Shown here piece after piece: positions 16,171-23,932 of a stretch of 33,142 nt of DNA; the stretch's first letter is position 1; the number at the start of each line of letters is the position of its first letter. A program made the translations under genes and the position numbers. The stretch lies in the NCBI RefSeq assembly GCF_000564855.1, contig NZ_AYXG01000224.1, positions 1-33,142 on the forward strand, given 5' to 3'. This stretch comes from Actinokineospora spheciospongiae (lineage in GTDB: Bacteria; Actinomycetota; Actinomycetes; Mycobacteriales; Pseudonocardiaceae). The notes below the pieces were generated by a model. It searched no databases. It was not told the DNA's origin and was given only the letters and a program-made list of their open reading frames with translations.

Positions 16171-17031
16171 TCACGCCCGGTCGGCGGTGAGGTCCTGGGT
16201 GCCGAGCACGCCCAGCAGTTCCAGCTTGCCGACGGTGTCGGTGCCCGCGGTGGGGGTGAACCACAGCAGCCGCTGGCGGCCGTCCTCGCTGAACAGGTTG
16301 AGGCAGTCGACCTCCAAGAGCCCGAGCACGGGGTGGACGAGCCGCTTGCGATCATTGCGGCGGAAGGCGACGTCGTGCTCGGCCCACACCCCGGCGAACT
16401 CCGCGGACTCGGCCAGCAGCGCCTCGACCATGGCGGCTGCCTCGGGATCGGCGGTGTCGCGGCGGGCCGCGGCCGCCCGGAGGTCGGCGGCCAGCACGCG
16501 GCCCTGGGCGTCGTGGTCCTCGCGCGGGTAGAGGTCGCGGGCGGTCGGGTCGGTGAACCACCGGTAGACCAGGCTGGCGCCCATGCCGCGCAGGCCCGAC
16601 TGGTCGCCGGTCAGCGCGACCGCGAGCGGGTTCTGCGCGAGGGTGACGTGCAGGTCGGTGATGACCTGCGCGGGGGTGCCGTCGAGCCGGTCCAGCAGGC
16701 TGAGCATCCCCGGGTGGACGTGCGAGGCGGCGCCGCCCTGGACGGGGACCGGGCGGTTCGCCAGGTGGTGGAGGTGGTCGCGCTCGTCACCGGAGAGGCG
16801 CAGGGCGCGGCTGAGCGCGGCCAGCATCTGCTCGGAGGGCTGGGCGCCCGCACCCCGCTCCAGCTCGGTGTAGTACTCCACCGACGCGCCGGTCAGTTGC
16901 GCGACCTCGTCGCGGCGCAGGCCGGGGACGCGCCGCCGCGGTCCGTGGGGCAGGCCCACGTCGGCCGGGCGAATCCGGTCGCGCCGCGACCGCAGGAACG
17001 CACCCAGTTCGGCGTACTTCGGGCTGTTCAC
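16171..17031 (-). CDS. HTH regulator with MmyB-like ligand-binding domain
   Basis: This 286-residue regulator begins NSPKYAELGAFLRSRRDRI. It has an XRE-type helix-turn-helix at about residues 35-65 (VPGLRRDEVAQLTGASVEYY, then ELERGAGAQPSE) and a C-terminal MmyB-like domain (PF17765) from about 100, including HVTLAQNPLAVALTG and VDCLNLFSEDGRQRLLWFTP. Such regulators usually control a divergent oxidoreductase and respond to a small, possibly fatty-acid-like ligand. The GTG at 17031 is chosen because the domain begins there and CAGACT lies 7 nt upstream on the minus strand. The divergent SDR 102 bp away is the obvious target. Confidence 0.88.
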   Translation of the reverse strand: MNSPKYAELGAFLRSRRDRIRPADVGLPHGPRRRVPGLRRDEVAQLTGASVEYYTELERGAGAQPSEQMLAALSRALRLSGDERDHLHHLANRPVPVQGGAASHVHPGMLSLLDRLDGTPAQVITDLHVTLAQNPLAVALTGDQSGLRGMGASLVYRWFTDPTARDLYPREDHDAQGRVLAADLRAAAARRDTADPEAAAMVEALLAESAEFAGVWAEHDVAFRRNDRKRLVHPVLGLLEVDCLNLFSEDGRQRLLWFTPTAGTDTVGKLELLGVLGTQDLTADRA

Positions 17032-17133
17032 GAGGACCAGTCTGCCCGCGGGCGCGGCCCGGACCCAGGGGTTGCCGTCCCCACCACGGGCAGCCCCTGC
17101 CAGACCGGGCCGGGAGCGCGCATCGTGGACCCC

Positions 17134-17877
17134 GTGAACACCACCACCACAGACAGGGTCGCGATCGTGACCGGCGGTTCCCGGGGCATCGGGCGCGCGG
17201 TCGCCCTCGAACTCGCGGGCAGGGGCCTGCCCGTCGTCCTCGCCTTCGCCGGGAACCGGGCCGCCGCCGAGGCCACCGTCGACGACATCACCGGGGCGGG
17301 CGGCCGGGCGCTCGCCGTCCAGGCCGACGTCGCCGACCCGGACGCGGTCGCCGAGGTCTTCGACACCGCCGAGCGCGCGTTCGGGGGCGTGGACGTGGTC
17401 GTCCACGCGGCCGGGCGGATGGTGCTCTCCCCGATCGCCGACCTCGACCTCGACGCGTTCGACGACCTGCACCGCACCAACGTCCGGGGCACCTTCGTGG
17501 TCGCCAAGCAGGCTGCCCGCCGCACCCGGCCGGGCGGGTCGCTGGTGACCTTCTCCACCTCCGTGCTCGGGTTGCGGTTCCCCACCTACGGGGCCTACGC
17601 CGCGAGCAAGGCGGCCGTGGAGGCGCTGACGCTGATCCTGGCCCGGGAGCTGCGCGGCCGGGACGTGACGGTGAACGCCGTGGCACCGGGCCCGACGGCG
17701 ACCGAGCTGTTCCTCGACGGCAAGGACGAGGAGACCGTCGCCGGGCTCGCGCGGCAGGCACCGCTGGAGCGGCTGGGCACCCCCGAGGACATCGCCGCGG
17801 TCGTCGCCTTCCTCAGCTCACCCGAGGGCCACTGGATCAACGGGCAGGTCGTGCGCGCCAACGGCGGCATCGTCTGA
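17134..17877 (+). CDS. Short-chain dehydrogenase/reductase, 3-ketoacyl-reductase-like
   Basis: This 247-residue classical SDR has TGGSRGIG at residues 13-20, an HAAG in place of the usual NAG near 90-93, the catalytic Ser in TFSTS (about 140-142), Tyr154-x3-Lys158 (YAASK) and the C-terminal WINGQVVRANGGIV ending. It resembles FabG and glucose 1-dehydrogenase-like reductases, so a keto-group reduction with NADPH is likely; the substrate is unknown. The GTG at 17134 fits with CATCGT 7 nt upstream; a GTG at 17125 adds three residues. It is divergent from its probable MmyB-like regulator. Confidence 0.9.
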   Translation: MNTTTTDRVAIVTGGSRGIGRAVALELAGRGLPVVLAFAGNRAAAEATVDDITGAGGRALAVQADVADPDAVAEVFDTAERAFGGVDVVVHAAGRMVLSPIADLDLDAFDDLHRTNVRGTFVVAKQAARRTRPGGSLVTFSTSVLGLRFPTYGAYAASKAAVEALTLILARELRGRDVTVNAVAPGPTATELFLDGKDEETVAGLARQAPLERLGTPEDIAAVVAFLSSPEGHWINGQVVRANGGIV

Positions 17878-17980
17878 CGCTCCGCGAGTGCACTGTCGTT
17901 GACCATTCGCGCACCACTGCTGTCGTCGGTGGGGAATTTGCGGGGTACTGGCCTCCCCAAGTTGCAGCGAAGGAGGCGCA

Positions 17981-18838
17981 GTGAAGCGGATGACGTGGGC
18001 GCTCGGCCTGGTGGCCGCCGCCGCGATCGGGGTGGCGGTGGCACCCGAGGGTGCGGCCGCCACCGCCGACACCATCTCCACCGACCGGTCGACGGTGCGG
18101 GAGTACCCGGGGCGGCTGGTGCTGGCCAACGCGGTAAAGGGCGACAGGGCGGAGGTGACCGCCTATTGCGGCGACTGGGTGCGCATCCGGGTGACGACCG
18201 CGCACGCCATGGCGACCCCGGTCGGCTGGGTGCTGCGCTCGAACCTGACCAGGGCGTCGCAGTCCGGCGGGCTGACCGGGGTGCCGGAGCGGTGCGGCAC
18301 CGACGCGGACCGCTGGCGGGACTGGGTGGGGGCGATCAACGCGCCGTTCCACTCGCTGCGAAAGGTGACCGAGGGTGGCACGACCGGGTGGCGGCGGATC
18401 ACCTTCGGCACCCGGGTGACGCTCACCGCGGGCGAGCAGTGCACCCCGTCGCTGAACTACACCCGGCGCGACGGCGCCGACGACGTGGTGGACCCCGCCC
18501 AGCGGGTCGACCTGGACCTCACCAAGGTGTCGTACCGGTACGTGACGCAGGACGGTTCGGTCGCCCTGGTCAGCGCTCCCCGGGCGGGCGGCAGCACCTA
18601 CGGCGTGTGGTCGTTCGTGCCGTCGTCCTGCGTGCAGCCGAAGGACCGCCCGACGGTCTACTTCGACGAGCCGGTCGTGCAGCTACGCGACATCAGCGGG
18701 CTCAGCACCGGCACCTCGTACTCCGACGCGACCATCCGGAGCCGGGGCTGCACGGCCGGGCTGCTCAGCCCGTCGCGGCCCCGGTTCGGGTTCTGGCCGG
18801 ACCCGGAGCCCGCGAACCGGCCAGCCTGCCCGGTGTGA
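17981..18838 (+). CDS. Secreted protein of unknown function
   Basis: This 285-residue protein has a Sec signal peptide (KRMTWALGLVAAAAIGVAVA, cleavage near residue 27 after GAAATA). The mature part starts with a stretch like an SH3-type domain (VREYPGRLVLANAVKGDRAE through GWVLRSNL). It has six cysteines in all, for example YCGDW, ERCGT, EQCTP, SSCVQ, RGCTA and the final ACPV, an even number that suggests disulfides outside the cell. I recognise no enzyme motif. The GTG at 17981 has AGGAGG 4 nt upstream; an ATG three codons in is also possible. The HNH nuclease gene follows at 146 bp. Confidence 0.8.
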   Translation: MKRMTWALGLVAAAAIGVAVAPEGAAATADTISTDRSTVREYPGRLVLANAVKGDRAEVTAYCGDWVRIRVTTAHAMATPVGWVLRSNLTRASQSGGLTGVPERCGTDADRWRDWVGAINAPFHSLRKVTEGGTTGWRRITFGTRVTLTAGEQCTPSLNYTRRDGADDVVDPAQRVDLDLTKVSYRYVTQDGSVALVSAPRAGGSTYGVWSFVPSSCVQPKDRPTVYFDEPVVQLRDISGLSTGTSYSDATIRSRGCTAGLLSPSRPRFGFWPDPEPANRPACPV

Positions 18839-18890
18839 CCAATTGCCAGTTGGACCCGACAGTGACCCGGAGCTTCTACATTCGGTCGTT

Positions 18891-18920
18891 GGAGTGTCAC
18901 TCAGAGGTATGACGCACTCC
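18891..18920. promoter_or_regulatory. GGAGTG/CACTCC inverted repeat before the nuclease gene
   Basis: The 6-bp arms at 18891-18896 and 18915-18920 are centred 24 bp apart and lie 64-93 bp before the HNH gene start. It is a candidate operator only. Confidence 0.3.
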
Positions 18921-18983
18921 ACCTGGCCCCGACAGGGTCAGTCCCGTCCCTGTCGACCCTCCACCCCTGCCACCGGAGGAAGA

Positions 18984-19613
18984 ATGTCGAAGCTCCGGGC
19001 GCTGTTCGGCGCCCTGCTGTTGTCCACCGGCCTCCTCGTCGGCTTCGCGGGCACCGCCGCCGCGACGCCGCCGGGCATCCCGAGCGAGGCCACCGCGCGC
19101 TCGCAGCTCAGCGCCCTCACCGTCGCGGCGGCGGGCTCGATGACCGGGTACTCGCGGGACAAGTTCCCGCACTGGATCACCATCTCCGGGGCGTGCGACA
19201 CCCGCGAGACGGTGCTCAAGCGCGACGGCACGAGCGTGGTCACCGACTCGTCCTGCGCGGCGACCTCCGGCCGCTGGTACAGCCCCTACGACGGCGCGAC
19301 CTGGACGCTGGCGTCGGACGTCGACATCGACCACATGGTCCCACTGGCCAACGCGTGGCGCTCGGGCGCGGCGTCGTGGACCACCGCCAAGCGCCAGCAG
19401 TTGGCCAACGACCTGAGCGCGCCGCAGTTGCTCGCGGTCACCGACAACGTCAACCAGTCCAAAGGCGACCAAGGCCCGGAGAGCTGGAAGCCGTCGCTGA
19501 CCTCGTACTGGTGCACCTACGCCAAGGCGTGGACGACGGTGAAGTACAAGTACGGCCTGAAGGTCACCTCCGGGGAGAAGTCGGCGCTGCTGACCATGCT
19601 CGACCGCTGCTGA
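18984..19613 (+). CDS. Secreted HNH nuclease (DUF1524-type)
   Basis: This is a 209-residue extracellular nuclease of the GmrSD C-terminal/DUF1524 HNH group (PF07510). A Sec signal peptide (residues 1-27, ending GTAAAT) is followed by conserved MTGYSRDKFPHW, a Cys71/Cys91 pair that may form a disulfide, the active-site motif DVDIDHMVPLANAW (Asp116-His117) and the HNH-closing NVNQSKGDQGPESW with metal-site Asn and Lys. It ends EKSALLTMLDRC, typical of the group. Such proteins probably degrade external DNA or RNA for nutrients. The ATG at 18984 has GGAGGAAG just upstream. A strong terminator follows. Confidence 0.92.
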   Translation: MSKLRALFGALLLSTGLLVGFAGTAAATPPGIPSEATARSQLSALTVAAAGSMTGYSRDKFPHWITISGACDTRETVLKRDGTSVVTDSSCAATSGRWYSPYDGATWTLASDVDIDHMVPLANAWRSGAASWTTAKRQQLANDLSAPQLLAVTDNVNQSKGDQGPESWKPSLTSYWCTYAKAWTTVKYKYGLKVTSGEKSALLTMLDRC

Positions 19614-19618
19614 CCGAG

Positions 19619-19649
19619 GTGCGGGGGCCCGCGTCGCGGGCCCCCGCAC
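19619..19649 (+). terminator. Hairpin terminator after the HNH nuclease gene
   Basis: A perfect 14-bp stem pairs 19619-19632 with 19636-19649 around a GTC loop. It begins 5 nt after the stop codon. Confidence 0.85.
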
Positions 19650-19679
19650 CCGTTCGGCCCGCCGCGGAGTTCCGAACCA

Positions 19680-19721
19680 GCGGAGAAGGCGGCGCTGTCG
19701 GACATGCTGGGCACATGCTGA
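19680..19721 (+). pseudogene. Possible relic of a second HNH nuclease 3' end
   Basis: In one frame this stretch reads AEKAALSDMLGTC followed by TGA. This resembles the C-terminus of the neighbouring nuclease (GEKSALLTMLDRC, TGA): 7 of 13 residues and about 31 of 42 bases agree, including the terminal Cys and stop. No upstream nuclease body is visible. It could be a decayed or partly deleted duplicate; chance similarity in GC-rich DNA is not excluded. Confidence 0.4.
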
Positions 19722-19966
19722 ACGAGTACACCTCCCCGCTGAGCGCGGGCCCCGGCCTGATGACCGAGGAAGCGGGCGTCGTCACCGGCGACCTCGAACT
19801 GCGCACGGTGAGCACCACCGACGGCGTGGTCACCGCCAAGGTCCGCTACGCGGGCGCCGACGAGTGGTACCGCCTCCGCGGCGGCCAGTGCAAGCTCACC
19901 GACCCGGCCGACCACGCGGCGGTGCACTCGCTGCTGGCCGGGGTCCTGAACCGCCCCGCGGGCTGA
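19715..19966 (+). CDS. Small conserved-looking protein, unknown function
   Basis: This 83-residue soluble protein (MLNEYTSPLSAGPGLMTEE, then GDLELRTVSTTDGVVTAKVRYAGADEWYRLRGG) is mostly short strands followed by a helix (DHAAVHSLLAGVL). It is acidic and has good GC-rich third positions. I know no family name. The ATG at 19715 overlaps the stop of the nuclease-like relic. No good ribosome site is visible, so the start is uncertain. It lies between the nuclease terminator and purD. Confidence 0.6.
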   Translation: MLNEYTSPLSAGPGLMTEEAGVVTGDLELRTVSTTDGVVTAKVRYAGADEWYRLRGGQCKLTDPADHAAVHSLLAGVLNRPAG

Positions 19967-20141
19967 TCCGTCGCGCCTGCCCCTCCAGCCAGGATCACCC
20001 TCGGCCGCGTCCCCGTCCCGGGACGCGGCCGAGGTGCGTCCGCCCCGGGAACACGGCCGCCGCCGATCCGGGCTGACGGCGACCGGAGGCGGGTGGAGCG
20101 CGAACCGGGCACTCGATTACCGCCGTTCGGCGCACAGCCTC

Positions 20142-20147
20142 TACGCT
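20142..20147 (+). promoter_or_regulatory. purD: -10 box for leaderless purD
   Basis: TACGCT ends 8 nt before the GTG at 20156, and no Shine-Dalgarno sequence is present. The same box and spacing precede purB. Confidence 0.55.
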
Positions 20148-20155
20148 CGCTCCTC

Positions 20156-21418
20156 GTGCGTGTCCTGGTGATCGGGTCTGGCGCCCGCGAGCATGCCCTG
20201 GTCCTCGCCTTGTCGAAGGACCCCGAGGTGGTCGCGCTGGCGTGCGCGCCCGGCAACGCCGGGACGGCCGCGCTGGCGGAGACCCACGGGGTCGACGCCG
20301 TGGACCCCGCCGCCGTGGTCGAGCTGGCCGTGCGGTGGAAGGCCGACCTCGTCGTCATCGGGCCGGAGGGGCCGCTGGTGGCCGGGGCGGCCGACGCGGT
20401 GCGCGCGGCGGGCGTCGCCTGCTTCGGGCCGGGTTCCGAGGCGGCGCGGATCGAGGGGTCGAAGGCGTTCGCGAAGGACGTCATGACCGCCGCGGGGGTG
20501 CCGACCGCGCACAGCGAGGTAGTCGACAACCCCGCCCGCCTCGACGCCGCCCTGGCGCGGTTCGGGCCCACCTGGGTGGTCAAGGACGACGGGCTCGCCG
20601 CGGGCAAGGGCGTCGTGGTCACCAAGGACCTGCGGGCCGCCCGCGCCCACGCGATGACGCTGCTCGACGGCGGGCACCCGGTGCTCCTCGAGTCGTTCCT
20701 CGACGGCCCCGAGGTCTCCCTGTTCTGCGTGGTCGACCCGGCCGGGGCCGTGGTGCCGCTGCTGCCCGCCCAGGACTTCAAGCGCGTCGGCGACGGCGAC
20801 GCCGGGCCCAACACCGGCGGCATGGGCGCCTACACCCCGCTGCCCTGGGCGCCCGACGGGCTGGCCGACGACGTGGTCGAGCGCATCGTGCGCCCGGTCG
20901 TCAACGAGATGGCGCGGCGCGGCACCCCGTTCTCCGGGCTGCTGTACGCGGGCCTGGCGATGACCTCGAACGGGCCCGAGGTGATCGAGTTCAACTGCCG
21001 CTTCGGCGACCCGGAGACGCAGGCCGTGCTGGCCATGCTGCGCAGCCCCCTGTCCACCCTCCTGCACGCCGCCGCCACCGGCACCCTCGCCGCCCACCCG
21101 CCGCTGGAGTGGGAACCCGGCTCCGCCGTCACGGTCGTCATCGCCGCCGACGGCTACCCCGGCCGCCCCCGCACCGGCGACGTCATCACCGGCGCCGAGG
21201 GCGAAGGCGTCCTGCACGCGGGCACCCGCCGCCGCGACGACGGCGCCCTGGTCTCCGCCGGTGGCCGCGTCCTCGCCGTCGTCGGCACCGGCCCCGACCT
21301 CCGCACCGCCCGAGCCGACGCCTACCACCGCGTCGACGCCGTCCACCTCCCCGGCTCCCACCACCGCACCGACATCGCCCTCCGCGCCGCCGACGGCGAG
21401 ATCACCCTCCCCGGGTAG
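20156..21418 (+). CDS. purD: Phosphoribosylamine-glycine ligase (GARS)
   Basis: PurD joins phosphoribosylamine and glycine with ATP to give GAR, the second step of purine synthesis, in the cytosol. The 420-residue protein is full length. It starts [19 protein letters not shown] (nucleotide-binding N-domain), then has [13 protein letters not shown], the ATP-grasp [39 protein letters not shown] with metal ligands, and a C-terminal region with [12 protein letters not shown]. The GTG at 20156 gives the exact family N-terminus and follows TACGCT at leaderless spacing. A hairpin overlaps its stop codon. Confidence 0.97.
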   Translation: MRVLVIGSGAREHALVLALSKDPEVVALACAPGNAGTAALAETHGVDAVDPAAVVELAVRWKADLVVIGPEGPLVAGAADAVRAAGVACFGPGSEAARIEGSKAFAKDVMTAAGVPTAHSEVVDNPARLDAALARFGPTWVVKDDGLAAGKGVVVTKDLRAARAHAMTLLDGGHPVLLESFLDGPEVSLFCVVDPAGAVVPLLPAQDFKRVGDGDAGPNTGGMGAYTPLPWAPDGLADDVVERIVRPVVNEMARRGTPFSGLLYAGLAMTSNGPEVIEFNCRFGDPETQAVLAMLRSPLSTLLHAAATGTLAAHPPLEWEPGSAVTVVIAADGYPGRPRTGDVITGAEGEGVLHAGTRRRDDGALVSAGGRVLAVVGTGPDLRTARADAYHRVDAVHLPGSHHRTDIALRAADGEITLPG

Positions 21419-21439
21419 CGGGAACCGCGGCCGGGTTTT
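21410..21439 (+). terminator. Hairpin with T-tract at the end of purD
   Basis: CCCGG (21410-21414) pairs with CCGGG (21431-21435), enclosing a GCGG/CCGC stem around GAA, and TTTT follows. The structure includes the purD stop codon. Confidence 0.65.
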
Positions 21440-21454
21440 CTCCGTCAAAGTTCA

Positions 21455-21482
21455 GGTAGGCCCTACCAGCACGTTGGTAACC
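21455..21482 (+). promoter_or_regulatory. GGTAGG/GGTAAC repeat before the ESX cargo island
   Basis: GGTAGGCCCTACC (21455-21467, inverted repeat GGTAGG-C-CCTACC) and GGTAACC (21476-21482, itself a palindrome) begin exactly 21 bp apart, two helical turns, in the spacer between the purD terminator and the PE-like gene. It is a candidate control site for the whole island. Confidence 0.4.
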
Positions 21483-21529
21483 TGCAACCGGAGATGACAC
21501 GGTCACGATGAGTACCGGGGGTGCGTGAC

Positions 21530-21958
21530 ATGGATGCCAACCCACTCGGGGCACTGGGCGGTGTGGTCAGCGGTCTGCTCGGCGGCGCCGCCAACCTGCT
21601 CGACAACCTCACCCACGGCACGGCCCCGTCCAGCGGCGGCCACTTCGTCGTCAACCACGACAATGTCCTCGCCGCCGCCAAGATCATCCAAAGCCAGGTG
21701 GACGAGCTGACGGACACCTTCCACGCGGCGCGCGGTGAACTCCACGTCGTGGCACCCGGGGACGACGAGGTGTCGCAGCGGATGGCCAAGGCCTGGAACG
21801 ACATCCTGATCAGGAACGAGGACTCCTACGCGGTGCGCGTGCAGGAGTACATTGAGGGATTGACCAAGCTGGTCAACCAGCTCAAGGCCACAGCCAAGGA
21901 CTACGGCTACAACGAGGAGCAGATTACCTCCGCGCTCGGAGGGTCCCGCGTTGTCTAG
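21530..21958 (+). CDS. PE-like ESX (type VII) substrate
   Basis: This 142-residue protein has a helical-hairpin PE-like domain at about residues 40-140. Helix 1 is VNHDNVLAAAKIIQSQVDEL and onward; the turn PGDDEVSQRMAKAW matches the PE-type loop; helix 2 ends KDYGYNEEQI. Residues 125-129 (YGYNE) fit the YxxxD/E type VII secretion signal. A hydrophobic Gly-rich N-terminal stretch of about 30 residues (ALGGVVSGLLGGAANLLDNL) precedes the domain and is unusual for PE proteins. It probably pairs with the PPE-like protein two genes on. The ATG at 21530 follows GGGGGTG; the stop overlaps the lipoprotein start by 8 bp. Confidence 0.72.
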   Translation: MDANPLGALGGVVSGLLGGAANLLDNLTHGTAPSSGGHFVVNHDNVLAAAKIIQSQVDELTDTFHAARGELHVVAPGDDEVSQRMAKAWNDILIRNEDSYAVRVQEYIEGLTKLVNQLKATAKDYGYNEEQITSALGGSRVV

Positions 21959-22586
21959 CAAGCTGTTCCTGTCCGCATCGATCGCCGTCTTGGCGCTCGG
22001 TGGAGTCGCCGCCTGCACCACCGGCGAAACAGGCAGCCCGGTGCCGCAGGGCGAGCAGCGGACGGAAGATCCCCCTCAGGTGAGCAACACCACCGCGCCG
22101 GCACCGACGGTCGAGATCCCGCCCCGGCCCGCCGACCTCCAGTTGGACGCGGTCGACCCGTGCACCCTGCTCACAGCCGATCAGCTCAAGCAGTTGAAGG
22201 TGGACCGCACCCGGTCGACCACCAGCAAGAGTGAAGTGTTCCCCGGCGCGAAGCAGTGCGTCCTCAACGTCTCCGCGCAGGAGCCGTTCCACGACTACAA
22301 CATCTCCGCCGTGACGACCGAGGGCATCGGTCCGTGGCTGACCGGCAAGCGCAACGTCGAGGCCGAGTTGGTCTCCGTCGGCGGTTACGGTGCCGCGCGG
22401 TACTTCACCCCGGGCGACGGACCCAACTCCGTGGACTGCACGACGACGATCGACGTCGCGCCGGGCCAGCAGTTGATGGTGAGCGCGGACGCGGTCAGTC
22501 CACTCACGTTCACCCAGGAACAGTTGTGCCAGATGAGCGAGGAGGCCGCGGGGCTAGCCCTCGCGACCCTGCGGGCTTCGAGGTGA
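21951..22586 (+). CDS. DUF3558 lipoprotein
   Basis: This 211-residue lipoprotein has a signal peptide with lipobox VAAC (Cys22) and a Thr/Pro-rich tether of about 50 residues (to EIPPRPADL). A DUF3558 domain (PF12079) follows, starting VDPCTLLTADQLKQL and holding KQCVLN, a VDCTTT strand and a late QLCQMSEEAAGLALATL. It is anchored to the outer leaflet of the membrane. The TTG start at 21951 has GGAGGG 7 nt upstream and lies inside the PE-like gene, so the two are translationally coupled. DUF3558 proteins often accompany ESX cargo genes in Pseudonocardiales; the role is unknown. Confidence 0.88.
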   Translation: MSSKLFLSASIAVLALGGVAACTTGETGSPVPQGEQRTEDPPQVSNTTAPAPTVEIPPRPADLQLDAVDPCTLLTADQLKQLKVDRTRSTTSKSEVFPGAKQCVLNVSAQEPFHDYNISAVTTEGIGPWLTGKRNVEAELVSVGGYGAARYFTPGDGPNSVDCTTTIDVAPGQQLMVSADAVSPLTFTQEQLCQMSEEAAGLALATLRASR

Positions 22587-22595
22587 GGGGCTGAC

Positions 22596-23930
22596 ATGGC
22601 GAACGACTACGGACTCGGCGACCTGCGGTTCCAGGGCTACAGCTACCAGGCCCTCGCCGCCCAGCTCGACGCGTTGCGCGGTGGGCCGGGCTCGGACAGC
22701 CTCGACCGGGCCGTCGGGGCGCTCAAGCGGATCGCCGACGGGCTGGACCAGACCGACCGCACGCTGCGCCAGGAGTTGGCCAAGATCGGTGTGGAGTGGG
22801 AGGGCGACGCCTCGCAGCGGGGGCAGGAGGCGACCAAGGCGGCGAGCGTGTACGCCGAGGACGCCGGGACCCGGGCGGGGGCGACCGGTGCGAACGTGGG
22901 TGAGCAGGGTGCGGTCTTCGACTCCACCAGGCACGCCGCGCCCCAGGGCGGGGAGTTGCGCGGGCCCACCCAGACGGGGTTCCTCGACGACCTCGCGGGC
23001 ACGTTCGGCTACACCACCGACAACGCGCGCAGGGTCGAGGAGACCCGGGCCGCGCACGACGCGGCGGCGGCGGCGATGAACGACTACAGCCGGGGCAGCC
23101 AGTCGGCCATCGGGGGTGCGCAGGCGCTGCCCGTGCCGCCCGGGTTGGACCTGGTGGCGCAGCCCGCGCAGCACCTCGGGGGCACGTCCGCGCAGAGCTT
23201 CACCGGCAACCCCGGTTCCTTCACCCCCTCCGGTGCCGCGGGGGCCCCCGGTTCGCCGGGCAGCGTGGGCCTCGCGGCCGGGAACCAGGCGGGGGTGTTC
23301 TCCGGCGTCAACGGTGGCGGCGGCCCCGGTGGCAGCGGTTCCGGTGGGGCCGGGGGCAACAACCTCAACAACCCCGGCAACTTCAACAACCCCGGTGGTG
23401 TCAACTCCCCGCCCGGGAACGGCAACCCCGTCGGCAACGGGCGGATCGCGGGCATCGGGCCGACCGGTGGTTCCCCGGGCGGGTTGGCGCCCGGTGGTGG
23501 CGGCCTGGGCGGGCTCCGCCCCGGGTTCGGCCCGGGGTTCGTCGACGGGGTGGCCACGGCCGCGGGCATCGCCGGTGCCGGTGGGGCCGGTGCCGGGGTC
23601 GGGTCCGCGCTGGAGAAGGACCGGCTGGTCCGCGGGGGCGGCGCCAAGGGCGTCGCCGGTGCCGCGGGTGTGGACGGGTCCGAGGCGCGCAACAACAGGT
23701 CGGCGATCGCCGGGGCTCCGGAGGAGGAGGCCAGGGCGGCGCGCAACGCCGAGCGGCTGGGGGGGACGCGCGGTGGGCGCGGTTCCTCGCTGATGTCGCC
23801 CGCGGCGGCCGGGGCCGGGGCGCCCGGGGAGGACGACGACGAGCACGTGCGCAAGTACGGGATCGACTCCGAGGACGTCTTCGGTGACGAGCGGCTCGTG
23901 GTGTCGCCGGTGCTGGGCCAGGACGACTGA
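22596..23930 (+). CDS. PPE-like ESX substrate with Gly-rich middle
   Basis: This 444-residue protein has a helical N-terminal half (about 1-185): RFQGYSYQALAAQLDALRGG, a WEG turn at residues 68-70 in VEWEGDASQRG, and later helices through VEETRAAHDAAAAAMNDY. This matches PPE/WXG-type helical proteins exported by ESX systems. Residues of about 195-320 are Gly/Asn/Pro-rich and low in complexity (NNLNNPGNFNNPGGVNSPPG). The C-terminus is acidic (EDDDEHVRKYGIDSEDVFGD) and looks conserved rather than random. It likely forms a dimer with the PE-like protein and is bound by the EspG encoded next. The ATG lies 9 nt after the lipoprotein stop. Confidence 0.78.
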   Translation: MANDYGLGDLRFQGYSYQALAAQLDALRGGPGSDSLDRAVGALKRIADGLDQTDRTLRQELAKIGVEWEGDASQRGQEATKAASVYAEDAGTRAGATGANVGEQGAVFDSTRHAAPQGGELRGPTQTGFLDDLAGTFGYTTDNARRVEETRAAHDAAAAAMNDYSRGSQSAIGGAQALPVPPGLDLVAQPAQHLGGTSAQSFTGNPGSFTPSGAAGAPGSPGSVGLAAGNQAGVFSGVNGGGGPGGSGSGGAGGNNLNNPGNFNNPGGVNSPPGNGNPVGNGRIAGIGPTGGSPGGLAPGGGGLGGLRPGFGPGFVDGVATAAGIAGAGGAGAGVGSALEKDRLVRGGGAKGVAGAAGVDGSEARNNRSAIAGAPEEEARAARNAERLGGTRGGRGSSLMSPAAAGAGAPGEDDDEHVRKYGIDSEDVFGDERLVVSPVLGQDD

Positions 23931-23932
23931 GC

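Noticed and set aside
23300..23560. Gly/Asn-rich repeats in the PPE-like gene as a separate repeat element
   Set aside because: They are in-frame low-complexity coding sequence, irregular in length, and typical of exported PPE-type proteins.
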